A DNA stretch of 24,166 bases. It comes from UBA5336 sp038526245 (GTDB taxonomy: Bacteria; Pseudomonadota; Alphaproteobacteria; Caulobacterales; Hyphomonadaceae). The stretch spans positions 1 to 24,166 of the forward strand of contig JBCBGZ010000039.1 of assembly GCA_038526245.1 (NCBI GenBank). Direction: 5' to 3'. A program made the position numbers and the translations under genes. Of this stretch, positions 15,066 through 23,657 are shown one piece after another; the stretch's first letter is position 1, and the number at the start of each line of letters is the position of its first letter. The notes under the pieces are model-generated. The model was not told the origin of the DNA and ran no database searches. It saw only the letters and a list, made by a program, of their open reading frames with translations.

Positions 15066-16559
15066 ATGTCAGCCGGTGCCGACTGGCGGCCCAGATCTGC
15101 CTCAACCTTGCCCGAATCCATGCTTACCCAGCCTGCAATGACCCGACACATCACGAAGTTCTTTTACGGGGCGCTCGCCGCTGTGCTGCTCCTCGTCACG
15201 ATCGCGCTTTTGCCGCTCGTGCCATCCAAAGCCTCGGCCCAACTGACGGAACGCGTTCCTGCAAGCCAGGGGGAAATCACGCTGACCTTCGCGCCGCTGG
15301 TGCGTGAAACCTCACCGGCGGTCGTCAACATTTATACCAAGACCGTGGTATCCACCCCGGCCAGATCCGCCCGGGAAGCCTTCTTCCGCCAGTTCAACGG
15401 GATCCCCGATGAACGGGTCTCGAGTTCTCTGGGGTCGGGGGTGATCGTCGGCAGTGATGGTGTCGTCGTCACCAACAATCATGTCATAGACGGTGCCACC
15501 GAGCTCACTGTGGTCCTCTCTGATCGCCGCCAATACACCGCCCAACTTGTTCTCGCCGATGAGCGAACAGATTTGGCCGTGCTTCGGATAGAGACGGGCG
15601 AAGAAGCGCTCCCGACGCTTGAATTTGCCGATACGCGCGACCTAGCCGTGGGCGATCTCGTTCTGGCCATTGGCAACCCGTTCGGGGTCGGTCAGACCGT
15701 TACAAGTGGTATTATCTCGGCCACGGCGCGTACGGATGTGGGCGTCAGTGACTACGCCTTTTTTCTCCAGACTGACGCGGCCGTAAATCCCGGCAATTCC
15801 GGCGGGGCGCTGATCAACACACAAGGCGAGCTTGTCGGTGTAAACACGGCCATCTTCTCACGATCAGGTGGTTCGAACGGGATTGGCTTCGCGATCCCGG
15901 CAGAAATGGTCCGCCGTGTCGTCGATGCTGCAATAAATGAAGGCATGATCGTACGCCCATGGCTCGGCCTGAAAGGAGAGTCGGTCACCTTCGATATGGC
16001 GCAGTCCCAGGGTCTGGACCGCCCCGTCGGGGTGATAGTGACGGAAGTCTATGACGAAGGTCCCGCCGATGCCGCTGGTCTGCGCCGGGGCGATCTAATT
16101 GTCTCCATCGACGACCGTGAAGTGTTCGACGAGCGCGGCCTGAAGTTCCTTGCCGCACTGAAGTCTCCGGGCGAGCGCGCGCAACTGGAGATTATTCGCG
16201 GCGGCGACCGTCGCACCGTCTACGCGTCGCTTGCGCCGCCCCCCGGTGCGACAGAAGCGGAGCGTATCCTTCTTCAGGGTGCACATCCCTTCAGCGGCGC
16301 GGAAGTGGCTGAACTTAGTCCACGACTGGCAGAAGAACTTGGCCGCGACCCGTTCGAAACGGGCATTCTCGTCACGCGCGTCCTCCGCAATGCCTATGCA
16401 CGCCGCGTGGTCCGCCCAGGCGATGTAATCCTCACGGTGAATGGGCAAGACGTAGACGATCTCGACGCGCTGGAAGCGCAATTGGGACTGCCACGCACTC
16501 AGTGGGCGATTGAGGTGGATCGCAATGGTCGGCGCATTCGCGGTACGGTACGCCTGTGA
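15066..16559 (+). CDS. HtrA/DegP-type periplasmic serine protease
   Basis: A trypsin-like quality-control protease. The 497-residue reading has a hydrophobic N-terminal segment (about 33-58, ending ASA, so signal or anchor), the protease domain with catalytic His139 (NNHVIDGA), Asp169 (ERTDLAVL) and Ser245 (NPGNSGGAL), the AIGNPFGVGQTVTSGI loop, then two PDZ domains (about 298-395 and 405-495). The second PDZ is compact. Start is uncertain: ATGs at 15066, 15120 and 15138 are all in frame, and none has a clear ribosome site; 15138 would put the signal peptide closest to the N-terminus. It begins 9 nt after the symporter stop, and its stop lies 7 bases from that of the convergent GST-like gene. 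Confidence 0.93.
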   Translation: MSAGADWRPRSASTLPESMLTQPAMTRHITKFFYGALAAVLLLVTIALLPLVPSKASAQLTERVPASQGEITLTFAPLVRETSPAVVNIYTKTVVSTPARSAREAFFRQFNGIPDERVSSSLGSGVIVGSDGVVVTNNHVIDGATELTVVLSDRRQYTAQLVLADERTDLAVLRIETGEEALPTLEFADTRDLAVGDLVLAIGNPFGVGQTVTSGIISATARTDVGVSDYAFFLQTDAAVNPGNSGGALINTQGELVGVNTAIFSRSGGSNGIGFAIPAEMVRRVVDAAINEGMIVRPWLGLKGESVTFDMAQSQGLDRPVGVIVTEVYDEGPADAAGLRRGDLIVSIDDREVFDERGLKFLAALKSPGERAQLEIIRGGDRRTVYASLAPPPGATEAERILLQGAHPFSGAEVAELSPRLAEELGRDPFETGILVTRVLRNAYARRVVRPGDVILTVNGQDVDDLDALEAQLGLPRTQWAIEVDRNGRRIRGTVRL

Positions 16560-16566
16560 TCCGGCA

Positions 16567-17205
16567 TCAACTGTCGGGCATAGCCGGCCCAAACTCGGCC
16601 ATCGCGGCATTGTCCAGTTCGTCTGCGCGTTTCCAGGCGCCGCGACCTTGGAGCCGGTCTCGGTAAGCTTCCATGACCGGGTTTGCAGGCAGGGTTCCGA
16701 ACTGCAGTCCCCACCCGATTTGTGACCCCAGATACACATCCGCGGCCGTAAATCGTTCGCCGCAGATGTATGGCCCTTCGCCGAGAAGGTGCTGCAGCCC
16801 GTTCAGCATCCGATCGAAATCTCCATAGCCAGACATCGCCTTTTGATCTTCTTTAGGCGACACACCCATGGCCTTGTTCGTGGTGGCTTGTTCAACTGGG
16901 CCGGCGGCGAAGAAAAGCGCCCGAAAATACTTCGCCCGTTCATTGGGTTTCGGACCCAGCCCAGCGCCTTCGAATACATCTGCCAGGTAGGCGCAAATTG
17001 CGGCACATTCCGTCACGACGTCTTGCCCATGCACGAGGGCAGGCACCTTCCCCATGGGATTGATATCGGTGAAAGCGGTGGCCTGCATTTCTTCGCCATA
17101 TCGGATGTATCGCGTTTCATACGCAACGCCGGTTTCCTCAAGCATCCAGCGCGCAATGCGACCGCGTGACATGGGATTGGTATAGAATACGAGCGCTTCA
17201 GACAT
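16567..17205 (-). CDS. Glutathione S-transferase-like protein
   Basis: The 212-residue protein starts MSEALVFYTNPMSRGRIARWM, a thioredoxin-fold N-terminal domain with the glutathione-binding MGKVPALV (cis-proline) and TECAAICAYLAD segments, followed by an all-helical C-terminal domain with RFTAADVYLGSQ. A GSH-activating Ser or Tyr near residue 10-14 is possible (Tyr8, Ser13). Substrate is unknown. GGGGAG at 17217-17212 sets the start at 17205; the longer reading to 17646 runs into rarA antisense. It has its own promoter and is convergent with the HtrA gene, so it interrupts the housekeeping block on the other strand. Confidence 0.88.
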   Translation of the reverse strand: MSEALVFYTNPMSRGRIARWMLEETGVAYETRYIRYGEEMQATAFTDINPMGKVPALVHGQDVVTECAAICAYLADVFEGAGLGPKPNERAKYFRALFFAAGPVEQATTNKAMGVSPKEDQKAMSGYGDFDRMLNGLQHLLGEGPYICGERFTAADVYLGSQIGWGLQFGTLPANPVMEAYRDRLQGRGAWKRADELDNAAMAEFGPAMPDS

Positions 17206-17231
17206 CCTTATCTCCCCGAATATGTTCTTGT

Positions 17232-17261
17232 ATTGTTCGGCCCCGGCCGTGGTTGTGTCAA
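17232..17261 (-). promoter_or_regulatory. Sigma-70-type promoter of the GST-like gene
   Basis: On the minus strand a perfect -35 TTGACA (17261-17256) is followed after 18 bp by AACAAT (17237-17232; 4 of 6 to TATAAT). A short leader then reaches the GGGGAG ribosome site and the ATG at 17205. Confidence 0.6.
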
Positions 17262-17314
17262 CTTGATTCTGGGTAAAGCTCGCCAGCATGGCGAAGGCGA
17301 GATAGACCAGTCCC

Positions 17315-18625
17315 ATGTCGAATGATCTGTTTGCCTCGGCCGGATTGGATGAAGGGGCGCCAAGGCCCCTTGCCGATCGATTGCGTCCCCAGCGTCTGTC
17401 TGACGTTGTGGGCCAGGACCATCTTCTGGGCAGTGATGGAACCCTGACGCGCATGCTCACTGCCGGCGGTTTAACGTCTCTCATCCTTTGGGGACCACCA
17501 GGCGTTGGAAAGACGACGATCGCGCGGCTCTTGGCGCAGGAAACGGACCTTGCATTTGAATCCATCAGCGCGGTTTTTTCCGGTGTTAAAGATCTGCGGG
17601 CTGCGTTCGACTCTGCTGAGGCGCGGCGGCGAACCGGCCAGGGCACGCTCCTGTTCGTGGACGAGATTCATCGGTTCAACCGCGCACAGCAGGATGGCTT
17701 TTTGCCGTTTGTCGAAGCCGGCACGGTGACGCTGGTCGGCGCGACGACGGAGAACCCTAGTTTCGAAATCAATAGCGCTCTGTTGTCCCGGTGTGCTGTA
17801 TTCACCCTGAAACGTCTTGGTCCGCATGCGCTTCAACAATTGATCACCCGTGCAGAAGAGCAAATGGAGGCGCCGCTGCGCCTGACAGATGCGGCGCGCG
17901 ACCGCCTTGTTGATATGGCCGATGGAGATGGACGCTATCTTCTGAATTTGGTTGAGCAAATCTACTTGCTTGTCCCAGAGGGCGTTGTTTTGGATCCGGA
18001 AGGTTTGGCAGACGCCTTTCAGAAGCGCGCCATGGCCTATGACAAAGACCGGGAGGAGCACTACAACCTGATCTCAGCGCTCCATAAATCGGTGAGAGGA
18101 TCAGATCCCGATGCGGCTCTCTATTGGTTCGCACGTATGCTAGAGGGCGGCGAAGACCCGCGTTTCCTCTCGCGCAGGTTGGTTCGAATGGCTAGCGAAG
18201 ACATTGGCCTTGCGGACCCGACCGCGCTCATGGTGGCGGGGGAGGCCGCGCGCACCTATGAGCGTCTGGGCAGTCCCGAGGGCGAGCTTGCGCTTGCCCA
18301 TGCCGTAATTCATCTGGCCACAGCGCCGAAGTCGAATGCTGCCTATGTCGCCTATAAAGCCGCGCGAAAGGCGGCTGCACGTTCCGGATCTATGATGCCG
18401 CCGAAGCACATCCTGAATGCCCCAACAGACTTTATGAAGTCAGAAGGGTATGGCGCTGGTTATCAGTACGATCACGACGCTGAAGGGGGCTTTTCCGGTC
18501 AATCCTATTTCCCAGACGGTATGGACCGCGAAGTCTATTACGCGCCAAAGGGTGAGGGCAGGGAAGCGCCAATCAAGGCGCGTCTGGACGCTTGGGCCCA
18601 GGCTCGAAAAGACCGCAGACCGTGA
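17315..18625 (+). CDS. rarA: Replication-associated recombination protein A (RarA/MgsA) AAA+ ATPase
   Basis: RarA acts at stalled replication forks and gaps. The 436-residue length is normal. Residues 60-68 GPPGVGKTT are Walker A, 112-117 LLFVDE (then IHRFNRAQQDGFLP) Walker B, TLVGATTENPSFEIN is sensor 1, SALLSRC the arginine-finger region, and the C-terminal half has the family cluster: ISALHKSVRGSDPDAALYW, EDIGLADP, and YQYDHDAEGGFSGQSYFPD. The start ATG at 17315 has only a distant GAG; an ATG at 17288 is in frame but quickly meets a stop. It is divergent from the GST-like gene and overlaps the phosphotransferase gene by GTGA (18622-18625). Confidence 0.96.
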   Translation: MSNDLFASAGLDEGAPRPLADRLRPQRLSDVVGQDHLLGSDGTLTRMLTAGGLTSLILWGPPGVGKTTIARLLAQETDLAFESISAVFSGVKDLRAAFDSAEARRRTGQGTLLFVDEIHRFNRAQQDGFLPFVEAGTVTLVGATTENPSFEINSALLSRCAVFTLKRLGPHALQQLITRAEEQMEAPLRLTDAARDRLVDMADGDGRYLLNLVEQIYLLVPEGVVLDPEGLADAFQKRAMAYDKDREEHYNLISALHKSVRGSDPDAALYWFARMLEGGEDPRFLSRRLVRMASEDIGLADPTALMVAGEAARTYERLGSPEGELALAHAVIHLATAPKSNAAYVAYKAARKAAARSGSMMPPKHILNAPTDFMKSEGYGAGYQYDHDAEGGFSGQSYFPDGMDREVYYAPKGEGREAPIKARLDAWAQARKDRRP

Positions 18626-19485
18626 CCCCACCGGATAAAAACATGGCTCGGCGTTTGGTCGATGCTCAGTTTCCGAAGTGGGCTGATCTACCAATCACGG
18701 CGCTCTCGATATCTGGCACTGACAATTCGATTTTCCGGCTTGGCGACGAGCTCACCCTTCGTTTTCCGCGCGTAGAATGGGCGGCGCAAACGGCCCCTCG
18801 CGAAGTGGCGATACTCGGTGCTTTGGGAAAGCTACCTCTGGATGTTCCAAGACCACGAGGTTTGGGCGGGCCTGACGCGAATTATCCCTGGCAGTGGAGC
18901 GTATTTGATTGGATAGAGGGCGAGGCGGCGACCGCCGCAGAACTGTCAGCCGAAGATGCTGAGGGGCTGGCGAGCTTTATCTTGGCCCTTCGACGAGAGA
19001 CGCCTGATCTTACCTTTGCTAGCAGCTCTCAAAACCATCACCGCGGCGTCCCGCTATCCGAACGGGATGTACTGACGCGGAATGCTATTGATACGCTTTC
19101 GGATGACTATGAAGCGCACGATTTACTGAGCATTTGGCAGGTGGCGTTGGATGCCCGCTGCGAGCACGAACCCGTTTGGCTTCATGGGGACCTGCATGGC
19201 GGAAACCTCCTGGCGCGCGAAGGAAAACTGGTCGCCGTAATCGATTGGGGACTTGCGGGCGTTGGCGACGGTGCGTGCGATCTTGCGGCCGCATGGACGC
19301 TTATGGATGCGCAGGTCCGTGACCGATTCAGAGAGGTTTTGAAGCCAAGCGTCGACGAATGGCTCCGTGGTAGAGGGTGGGCGCTAAGTATCGCTGTGAT
19401 CTTTTTGGCCCACTATCGCGCGCTCGGTGTGCCGGTTGATGGGTCAAGGAAAACTCTGTCCCGGCTATTGGCGAGCCAGTTATGA
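18622..19485 (+). CDS. Aminoglycoside phosphotransferase-family (APH) kinase-like protein
   Basis: A 287-residue APH-fold small-molecule kinase. Catalytic loop HGDLHGGN at 188-195 and the metal-binding DFG-equivalent IDWG with Asp208 are intact; an N-lobe SGTDNSIFRLG and the hinge-like FDWIEGE are present. APH-fold proteins include antibiotic kinases, homoserine/choline kinases and many of unknown substrate; nothing here shows antibiotic resistance. The start is GTG at 18622, overlapping the rarA stop by GTGA, and the stop overlaps the next gene by ATGA. An in-frame start at 18592 inside rarA is possible but less likely. Confidence 0.86.
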   Translation: MTPPDKNMARRLVDAQFPKWADLPITALSISGTDNSIFRLGDELTLRFPRVEWAAQTAPREVAILGALGKLPLDVPRPRGLGGPDANYPWQWSVFDWIEGEAATAAELSAEDAEGLASFILALRRETPDLTFASSSQNHHRGVPLSERDVLTRNAIDTLSDDYEAHDLLSIWQVALDARCEHEPVWLHGDLHGGNLLAREGKLVAVIDWGLAGVGDGACDLAAAWTLMDAQVRDRFREVLKPSVDEWLRGRGWALSIAVIFLAHYRALGVPVDGSRKTLSRLLASQL

Positions 19486-20222
19486 CCCGTAACCGCGCCA
19501 TTCCCCTCCTCTCCCAGCACGAGAAGGATTATGTTCGTGACCTGCTGGTGCACGAAGACGAAGCCATTCTGGCGTTCAACAAGCCGTCTGGGCTGCCCAG
19601 TCAGGTACGTGGGAACCGTGCACGCAATCTCGATCATTTGCTTTGGACATTTGCAAAATCCAATGGCAAACGACCGCGTCTGGTTCACCGGTTGGATGTC
19701 GGCACCAGTGGGATTATTCTAGCCGGGCGCACGCAGCCTGACGCCGCCTCCTTGTCCCAAAGCCTTGAGCATCGAAAAGCGCGCAAGGTGTACTGGGCGA
19801 TTATCGCGGGTGACCTCCCCAAGAAAAGTTCTGACGCGTTCGATGATCGAATTGCGCGTATAGACGAAGCTGGACGTAGCCGAATGGTCGCGGGATGTCC
19901 CGATGGGAAACGGGCCCTGACGCGGTGGACAATTCCATCGCGGTTTGGCGATGTCGCACTCATCGAACTGCGCCCCGAGACGGGCCGAATGCACCAGCTT
20001 CGTGTGCACTTGGCTCACCATGGCTGTCCGATCCTGGGTGACACGCTCTATAACGGCGGCCCAGCCTCGAGGCTTTGTCTGCACGCGGCGAGTATTGAGC
20101 TTACCCACCCCCGAGACGATGCGCGGATCGTCCTTAAGGCCCCCTTGCCGGAAGTGTTTTGCGACATTGCAGGGCACAATGGACTGGATTGCTCGGTTTT
20201 CGAACCGCCAGGTTCCGGATAA
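19482..20222 (+). CDS. RluA-family pseudouridine synthase without S4 domain
   Basis: A 246-residue RNA pseudouridine synthase of the RluA family, which isomerises uridine in rRNA or tRNA. The catalytic aspartate lies in HRLDVGTSG (canonical HRLDRDTSG; the Asp is kept and the neighbouring RD is VG). Other family marks are FNKPSGLPSQ, RPETGRMHQLRVHLAHHGCPILGDTLY and LHAASIELTHP. It has no S4 domain, like TruC/RluA types. RNA target unknown. It overlaps the APH gene (ATGA 19482-19485) and is 9 nt before crcB. Confidence 0.9.
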   Translation: MTRNRAIPLLSQHEKDYVRDLLVHEDEAILAFNKPSGLPSQVRGNRARNLDHLLWTFAKSNGKRPRLVHRLDVGTSGIILAGRTQPDAASLSQSLEHRKARKVYWAIIAGDLPKKSSDAFDDRIARIDEAGRSRMVAGCPDGKRALTRWTIPSRFGDVALIELRPETGRMHQLRVHLAHHGCPILGDTLYNGGPASRLCLHAASIELTHPRDDARIVLKAPLPEVFCDIAGHNGLDCSVFEPPGSG

Positions 20223-20231
20223 GGACGCCCC

Positions 20232-20618
20232 ATGAATGGATATCTTCTTGTGGCCCTTGGCGGGGCATTGGGCGCGAGCCTGAGATACGGCGCCGGGCAG
20301 GCGGCAGCCCGCGTCAGCCAGGCGCCTAGTCTTTACGCCACACTGTTTGTAAACCTGTTGGGCAGCGCCTTGATGGGTGTGCTCATGGCGTGGCTAACGC
20401 TGCGTGTTCAGAATGAGACGACAAATACGCTCTACTTGGTGCTGGGTGTGGGGTTGTTTGGGGGCTTCACCACCTTTTCGGCCTTCTCGCTTGAAGTGGT
20501 TCACATGATCAATTCTGGCCAATCCCTCAAAGGCGCGGCCTATGCCTTGGCCTCAGTTGTGGGCGCTGTGGTGGCGTTACTGATCGCCTTTTCACTGGCA
20601 AAACGGATTCTGGCATGA
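20232..20618 (+). CDS. crcB: CrcB/FluC fluoride ion channel
   Basis: A dual-topology fluoride channel that expels F- from the cytoplasm. The 128-residue protein has four membrane segments and the family motifs GGALGASLRYG (10-20), FVNLLGSALMG with Asn41, and GGFTTFSAFS (77-86) with the fluoride-coordinating phenylalanine positions 82 and 85. AAGGAC lies 8 nt before the ATG. There is no room for a fluoride riboswitch in the 9-nt gap upstream. Its stop overlaps the next pseudouridine synthase gene (ATGA 20615-20618). Confidence 0.95.
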   Translation: MNGYLLVALGGALGASLRYGAGQAAARVSQAPSLYATLFVNLLGSALMGVLMAWLTLRVQNETTNTLYLVLGVGLFGGFTTFSAFSLEVVHMINSGQSLKGAAYALASVVGAVVALLIAFSLAKRILA

Positions 20619-21616
20619 GCAGCGGTGTCGTCCTCGAAACCGTATCGGACAAGGAGTCTGGTACTCGGCTTGATCGCTGGATCAAACGCAGGGTCCAGAT
20701 CAGCCAAGGGCAGGTCGAGAAATTGCTTCGCACCGGCCAGGTGCGCGTTGATGGCGCGCGAGCAAAGGCGAATACGCGCCTCGAAGCCGGCATGGAGGTC
20801 CGTCTTCCGCCCTTCAGCCCCGATGAGTATCGCGGCGGTTCAGATGCGCCTGCAAAACCCCAATCGCTCAGCGCACGCGATGCAGCCTTCATCCGCAACC
20901 TCGTGCTTTATCAGGATGATGACCTGATCGCGCTGAACAAGCCCGCCGGTATTGCCGTTCAGGGTGGCACGAAGCAGGGGCGCCATATCGATGGAATGCT
21001 CGGTGCGCTCGCCGAGGATGATATGCGCCCGAAGCTCGTTCACCGGCTCGACCGCGATACGTCCGGCGTGCTCGTGCTCGCTCGCCATCCGAGGGCGGCC
21101 GCAGAGTTGGGCGAGCTTTTTCGCTCCCGTGATATGGACAAGGTGTACTGGGCGATCACGATAGGTGTTCCCAATCCTCGGGCAGGGCAGCTGCGAAGCT
21201 GGATGGCAAAGGGAACAGGCCCCGGAGACGCGAAAGAAAAGATGGTGCCGGGACGCCAAGGCCAACAAGGCGCACGTCATGCCATAACGGACTACGCAAC
21301 GATCTCCACGGCTGGCCAGAAGGCAGCATGGGTCGCCTGTAAACCGGTCACAGGGCGAACCCATCAGATCCGATTTCACCTGCAAGAACTGGGAACGGCT
21401 ATCCTCGGCGATCCCAAATACCAGACCGAACGCGAGGTTCCCGGTGGTGTCGGTCAGGGACTTCACTTGCACGCGCGCGGTATCATTGTGCCCAGGGAGC
21501 GCGGTCCCGATATCGAGATCCAGGCGCCGCTGCCACCCCATATCTTGGAGACGTTCGGCGCTCTGGGGTTCCTGGAAATAGAGGCTGGCGAATCGTTACT
21601 GGAGCCCTTCGCTTGA
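20615..21616 (+). CDS. RluC-type 23S rRNA pseudouridine synthase with S4 domain
   Basis: A 333-residue RluA-family enzyme with an N-terminal S4 RNA-binding domain (about 5-65, TRLDRWIKRRVQ ... GQVRVDGARA) and the catalytic domain with HRLDRDTSG (complete canonical motif), LNKPAGIAVQGG, and PVTGRTHQIRFHL. In this family RluC and RluD carry S4 and modify 23S rRNA; which site is made here cannot be set from sequence. It overlaps crcB upstream and the TPR gene downstream (TTGA 21613-21616). Placement between crcB and a HAD gene is typical of the alphaproteobacterial block. Confidence 0.93.
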   Translation: MSSGVVLETVSDKESGTRLDRWIKRRVQISQGQVEKLLRTGQVRVDGARAKANTRLEAGMEVRLPPFSPDEYRGGSDAPAKPQSLSARDAAFIRNLVLYQDDDLIALNKPAGIAVQGGTKQGRHIDGMLGALAEDDMRPKLVHRLDRDTSGVLVLARHPRAAAELGELFRSRDMDKVYWAITIGVPNPRAGQLRSWMAKGTGPGDAKEKMVPGRQGQQGARHAITDYATISTAGQKAAWVACKPVTGRTHQIRFHLQELGTAILGDPKYQTEREVPGGVGQGLHLHARGIIVPRERGPDIEIQAPLPPHILETFGALGFLEIEAGESLLEPFA

Positions 21617-22977
21617 CAACACAGGTTCTAGAGCAGGCAAAAGCCCTGCGAGGCCAAGGCCGCTGGGCAGAAAGTGCAGCCGTGTTAGAGCCTTTGGTGG
21701 CGGCGCAACCAGCCAATTGGAGCGCGGTCTACTATTATGCGATGGCATTGCTTGAGAGCGGACAACCAGCGCTGGCAAAAGGCCATTTTCAGCGCATGAT
21801 CTCAGCCGGAAAGCACCCCGCTGAAGCCAATTACATGCTCGCTCGCTGCTGTATGGAACTGTCTGAGGCAAGTGAGGCGCGGCAGTACTTTCAGATCGCA
21901 CACGACCTTCGCCCAACGCCCATGACGCTCCGGTCCCTGTCCAATATCGATTGGATGGAAGGAGACCTGGATCGTTTCCGCGACAGGCTTCGGGGCGCCA
22001 GGGGACCATTGAGCGTTTTCGCTTACGGGCTCTGGATTGAGTCTGAGGACTATACTGCAGCAGAGGCCGCCTGGCAGGCGCTCGCGCAGGAGTATCGCAC
22101 GTCAGCAGAAGCCCTCACTTTGCGCGCTCAACACCTTCGGCTAACGGGCGATGGGCGCGGAAGCTTGGCTGCTGCCCGCCAGGCCCAACTCAGCCAGCCC
22201 TATGATGCAGGCGTGATCGATGCCGTGGCTGCTGGATGCCTGATGTGTGGTGATGGTCAGGGCGCTTTGGAGGCAATTGCCCCGTTGCGCCAAAGCCAGC
22301 CGGACAATCAGCATTGGATTGCCCACGAGACGACAGCGCTACGACTCCTGGGTGATCCGCGTTTCGAGCACCTCGTAGATATGGACCGCCATGTGAGGGT
22401 CTATGACTTGCCGGTGCCGGATGGCTATAAGTCTTTGCCTGAATTCAATGCGGCGCTGCTTCAAGACCTGAATACCCATCACCCTTTTGCGCGCCATCCG
22501 CTCAATCAATCCTTGCGAGGAGGCAGCCAGACCGCACAGGACTTGCTTGCAATGGAGGGGCGCGCCGTCAGAGCCTACATTCAAGCCCTCAAAGAGCCGA
22601 TCGCAGCCTACTTGCAGGATATCGGGACCTCTCCTGGTCACCCACTCACGGGGCGCAACTCAGGTGGCTTCCGCATCCGGGGATGTTGGTCTGTACGATT
22701 GAAGGCCGGCGGACATCACGTTAATCACGTGCATCCAGAAGGGTGGATCTCTTCAGCATACTACGTGAGCGTTCCGGAGACAGAACAAAGCCGAGCCGGC
22801 TGGATTAAATTCGGCGAGCCGCCATTTGAAACTGACCCGGCTTTGTCGCCCCTGAAATGGGTGCAGCCGAAGCCTGGGATGCTGGTTCTCTTTCCGTCCT
22901 ATCTGTGGCATGGCACCGAGCCCATTGGCCAAGGCGCAACCCGCGTAACAGCCCCTTTTGATGTGGTACCCGCATGA
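21613..22977 (+). CDS. TPR protein with C-terminal putative 2OG-Fe(II) oxygenase domain
   Basis: A 454-residue two-part protein. Residues 1-270 are helical repeats in TPR style (alanine-rich pairs such as AESAAVLEPLVAAQPANWSA and EANYMLARCCMELSEASEA). The C-terminal part (about 340-454) fits the PF13759 putative 2OG-Fe(II) oxygenase: GCWSVRLKAGGHHVNHVHPEGW, AYYVSVPE, and LVLFPSYLWHGTEP. The histidines in HHVNHVH and WHGT are the likely iron ligands, and the Arg in TRVTAPFDV the 2-oxoglutarate contact. Such enzymes may hydroxylate proteins or small molecules; the target is not known. Start is TTG overlapping the RluC stop (TTGA), supporting coupling; the stop overlaps the HAD gene (ATGA 22974-22977). 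Confidence 0.87.
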   Translation: MTTQVLEQAKALRGQGRWAESAAVLEPLVAAQPANWSAVYYYAMALLESGQPALAKGHFQRMISAGKHPAEANYMLARCCMELSEASEARQYFQIAHDLRPTPMTLRSLSNIDWMEGDLDRFRDRLRGARGPLSVFAYGLWIESEDYTAAEAAWQALAQEYRTSAEALTLRAQHLRLTGDGRGSLAAARQAQLSQPYDAGVIDAVAAGCLMCGDGQGALEAIAPLRQSQPDNQHWIAHETTALRLLGDPRFEHLVDMDRHVRVYDLPVPDGYKSLPEFNAALLQDLNTHHPFARHPLNQSLRGGSQTAQDLLAMEGRAVRAYIQALKEPIAAYLQDIGTSPGHPLTGRNSGGFRIRGCWSVRLKAGGHHVNHVHPEGWISSAYYVSVPETEQSRAGWIKFGEPPFETDPALSPLKWVQPKPGMLVLFPSYLWHGTEPIGQGATRVTAPFDVVPA

Positions 22978-23657
22978 CTTTGAAGCTCGCAATTTGGGAT
23001 ATGGACGGCACTCTTGTCGATAGCCGCGAGGTGATCGGCTGGGCGATGGATCGCGCGTTTGAGGCCTGCGGGCGCGAAGCACCGGGATATGAGCGCACGC
23101 GCCAGATTGTCGGATTGGGCCTGCAAGAAGCCTGTGCCCAGCTTGTCCCAGAGGGCGTAACACTTGAAGAGGTCAAAGCCCTTGCAACCGCCTATAGCGA
23201 AGCCTTCATCTCTCTGCGGACGGATCCCGATTTCAAAGAGCCGCTCTACGCTGGCTCCGTCGACACGCTGGAGCGATTGGCGAATGACAACTGGCTGATC
23301 GCCATGGCGACTGGTAAATCCCATCGGGGCATTCGCGCTCTGTTTGAAATGCATCCGCTTGAACAGTATTTTGACACGATCCACTGCGCCGATGACGGGC
23401 CCGGGAAGCCCCATCCAGCAATGTGCCTTGAAGCGATGAAGAAGATGGGCGCCGAGCCCCATCAATCGCTCATGATTGGCGATGCCATCCACGATATTTC
23501 CATGGGCCGGGCCGCGGGCGTCCACACAATTGCGGTCACCTGGGGCTTTGGCGCGCGCCATGAACTCGAAGCCGTTGACCCCCATGAAATTGTGGAAGAC
23601 TTCACGGCCTTGAACACCAGTCTGGACGAGTTTGCGACCCGGAGTGCGGCTCTGTGA
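22974..23657 (+). CDS. HAD-IA phosphatase-like hydrolase
   Basis: A 227-residue haloacid dehalogenase-fold hydrolase of the phosphoglycolate phosphatase/beta-phosphoglucomutase type. Motif I is DMDGT (9-13) with nucleophile Asp9 and acid/base Asp11, motif II has Thr113 (ATGKS), motif III Lys145 (GPGKPHP), motif IV GDAIHD (169-174) with metal-binding Asp170 and Asp174. A helical cap spans about 17-85. Likely acts on a small phosphorylated metabolite. It overlaps the TPR gene upstream and the ATP12 gene downstream (GTGA 23654-23657). Confidence 0.92.
   Translation: MTLKLAIWDMDGTLVDSREVIGWAMDRAFEACGREAPGYERTRQIVGLGLQEACAQLVPEGVTLEEVKALATAYSEAFISLRTDPDFKEPLYAGSVDTLERLANDNWLIAMATGKSHRGIRALFEMHPLEQYFDTIHCADDGPGKPHPAMCLEAMKKMGAEPHQSLMIGDAIHDISMGRAAGVHTIAVTWGFGARHELEAVDPHEIVEDFTALNTSLDEFATRSAAL

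Noticed and set aside
17206..17646. N-terminal extension of the GST-like gene
   Set aside because: The extra 147 codons run antisense through the 5' end of rarA and the intergenic region; a good GGGGAG site and a promoter support the ATG at 17205.
18622..19485. Antibiotic resistance gene
   Set aside because: The APH fold is shared by many kinases; nothing in sequence or context points to an antibiotic substrate.
20223..20231. Possible fluoride riboswitch before crcB
   Set aside because: Only 9 nt lie between the upstream stop and the crcB start, and no riboswitch-like fold is visible in the coding sequence before it.
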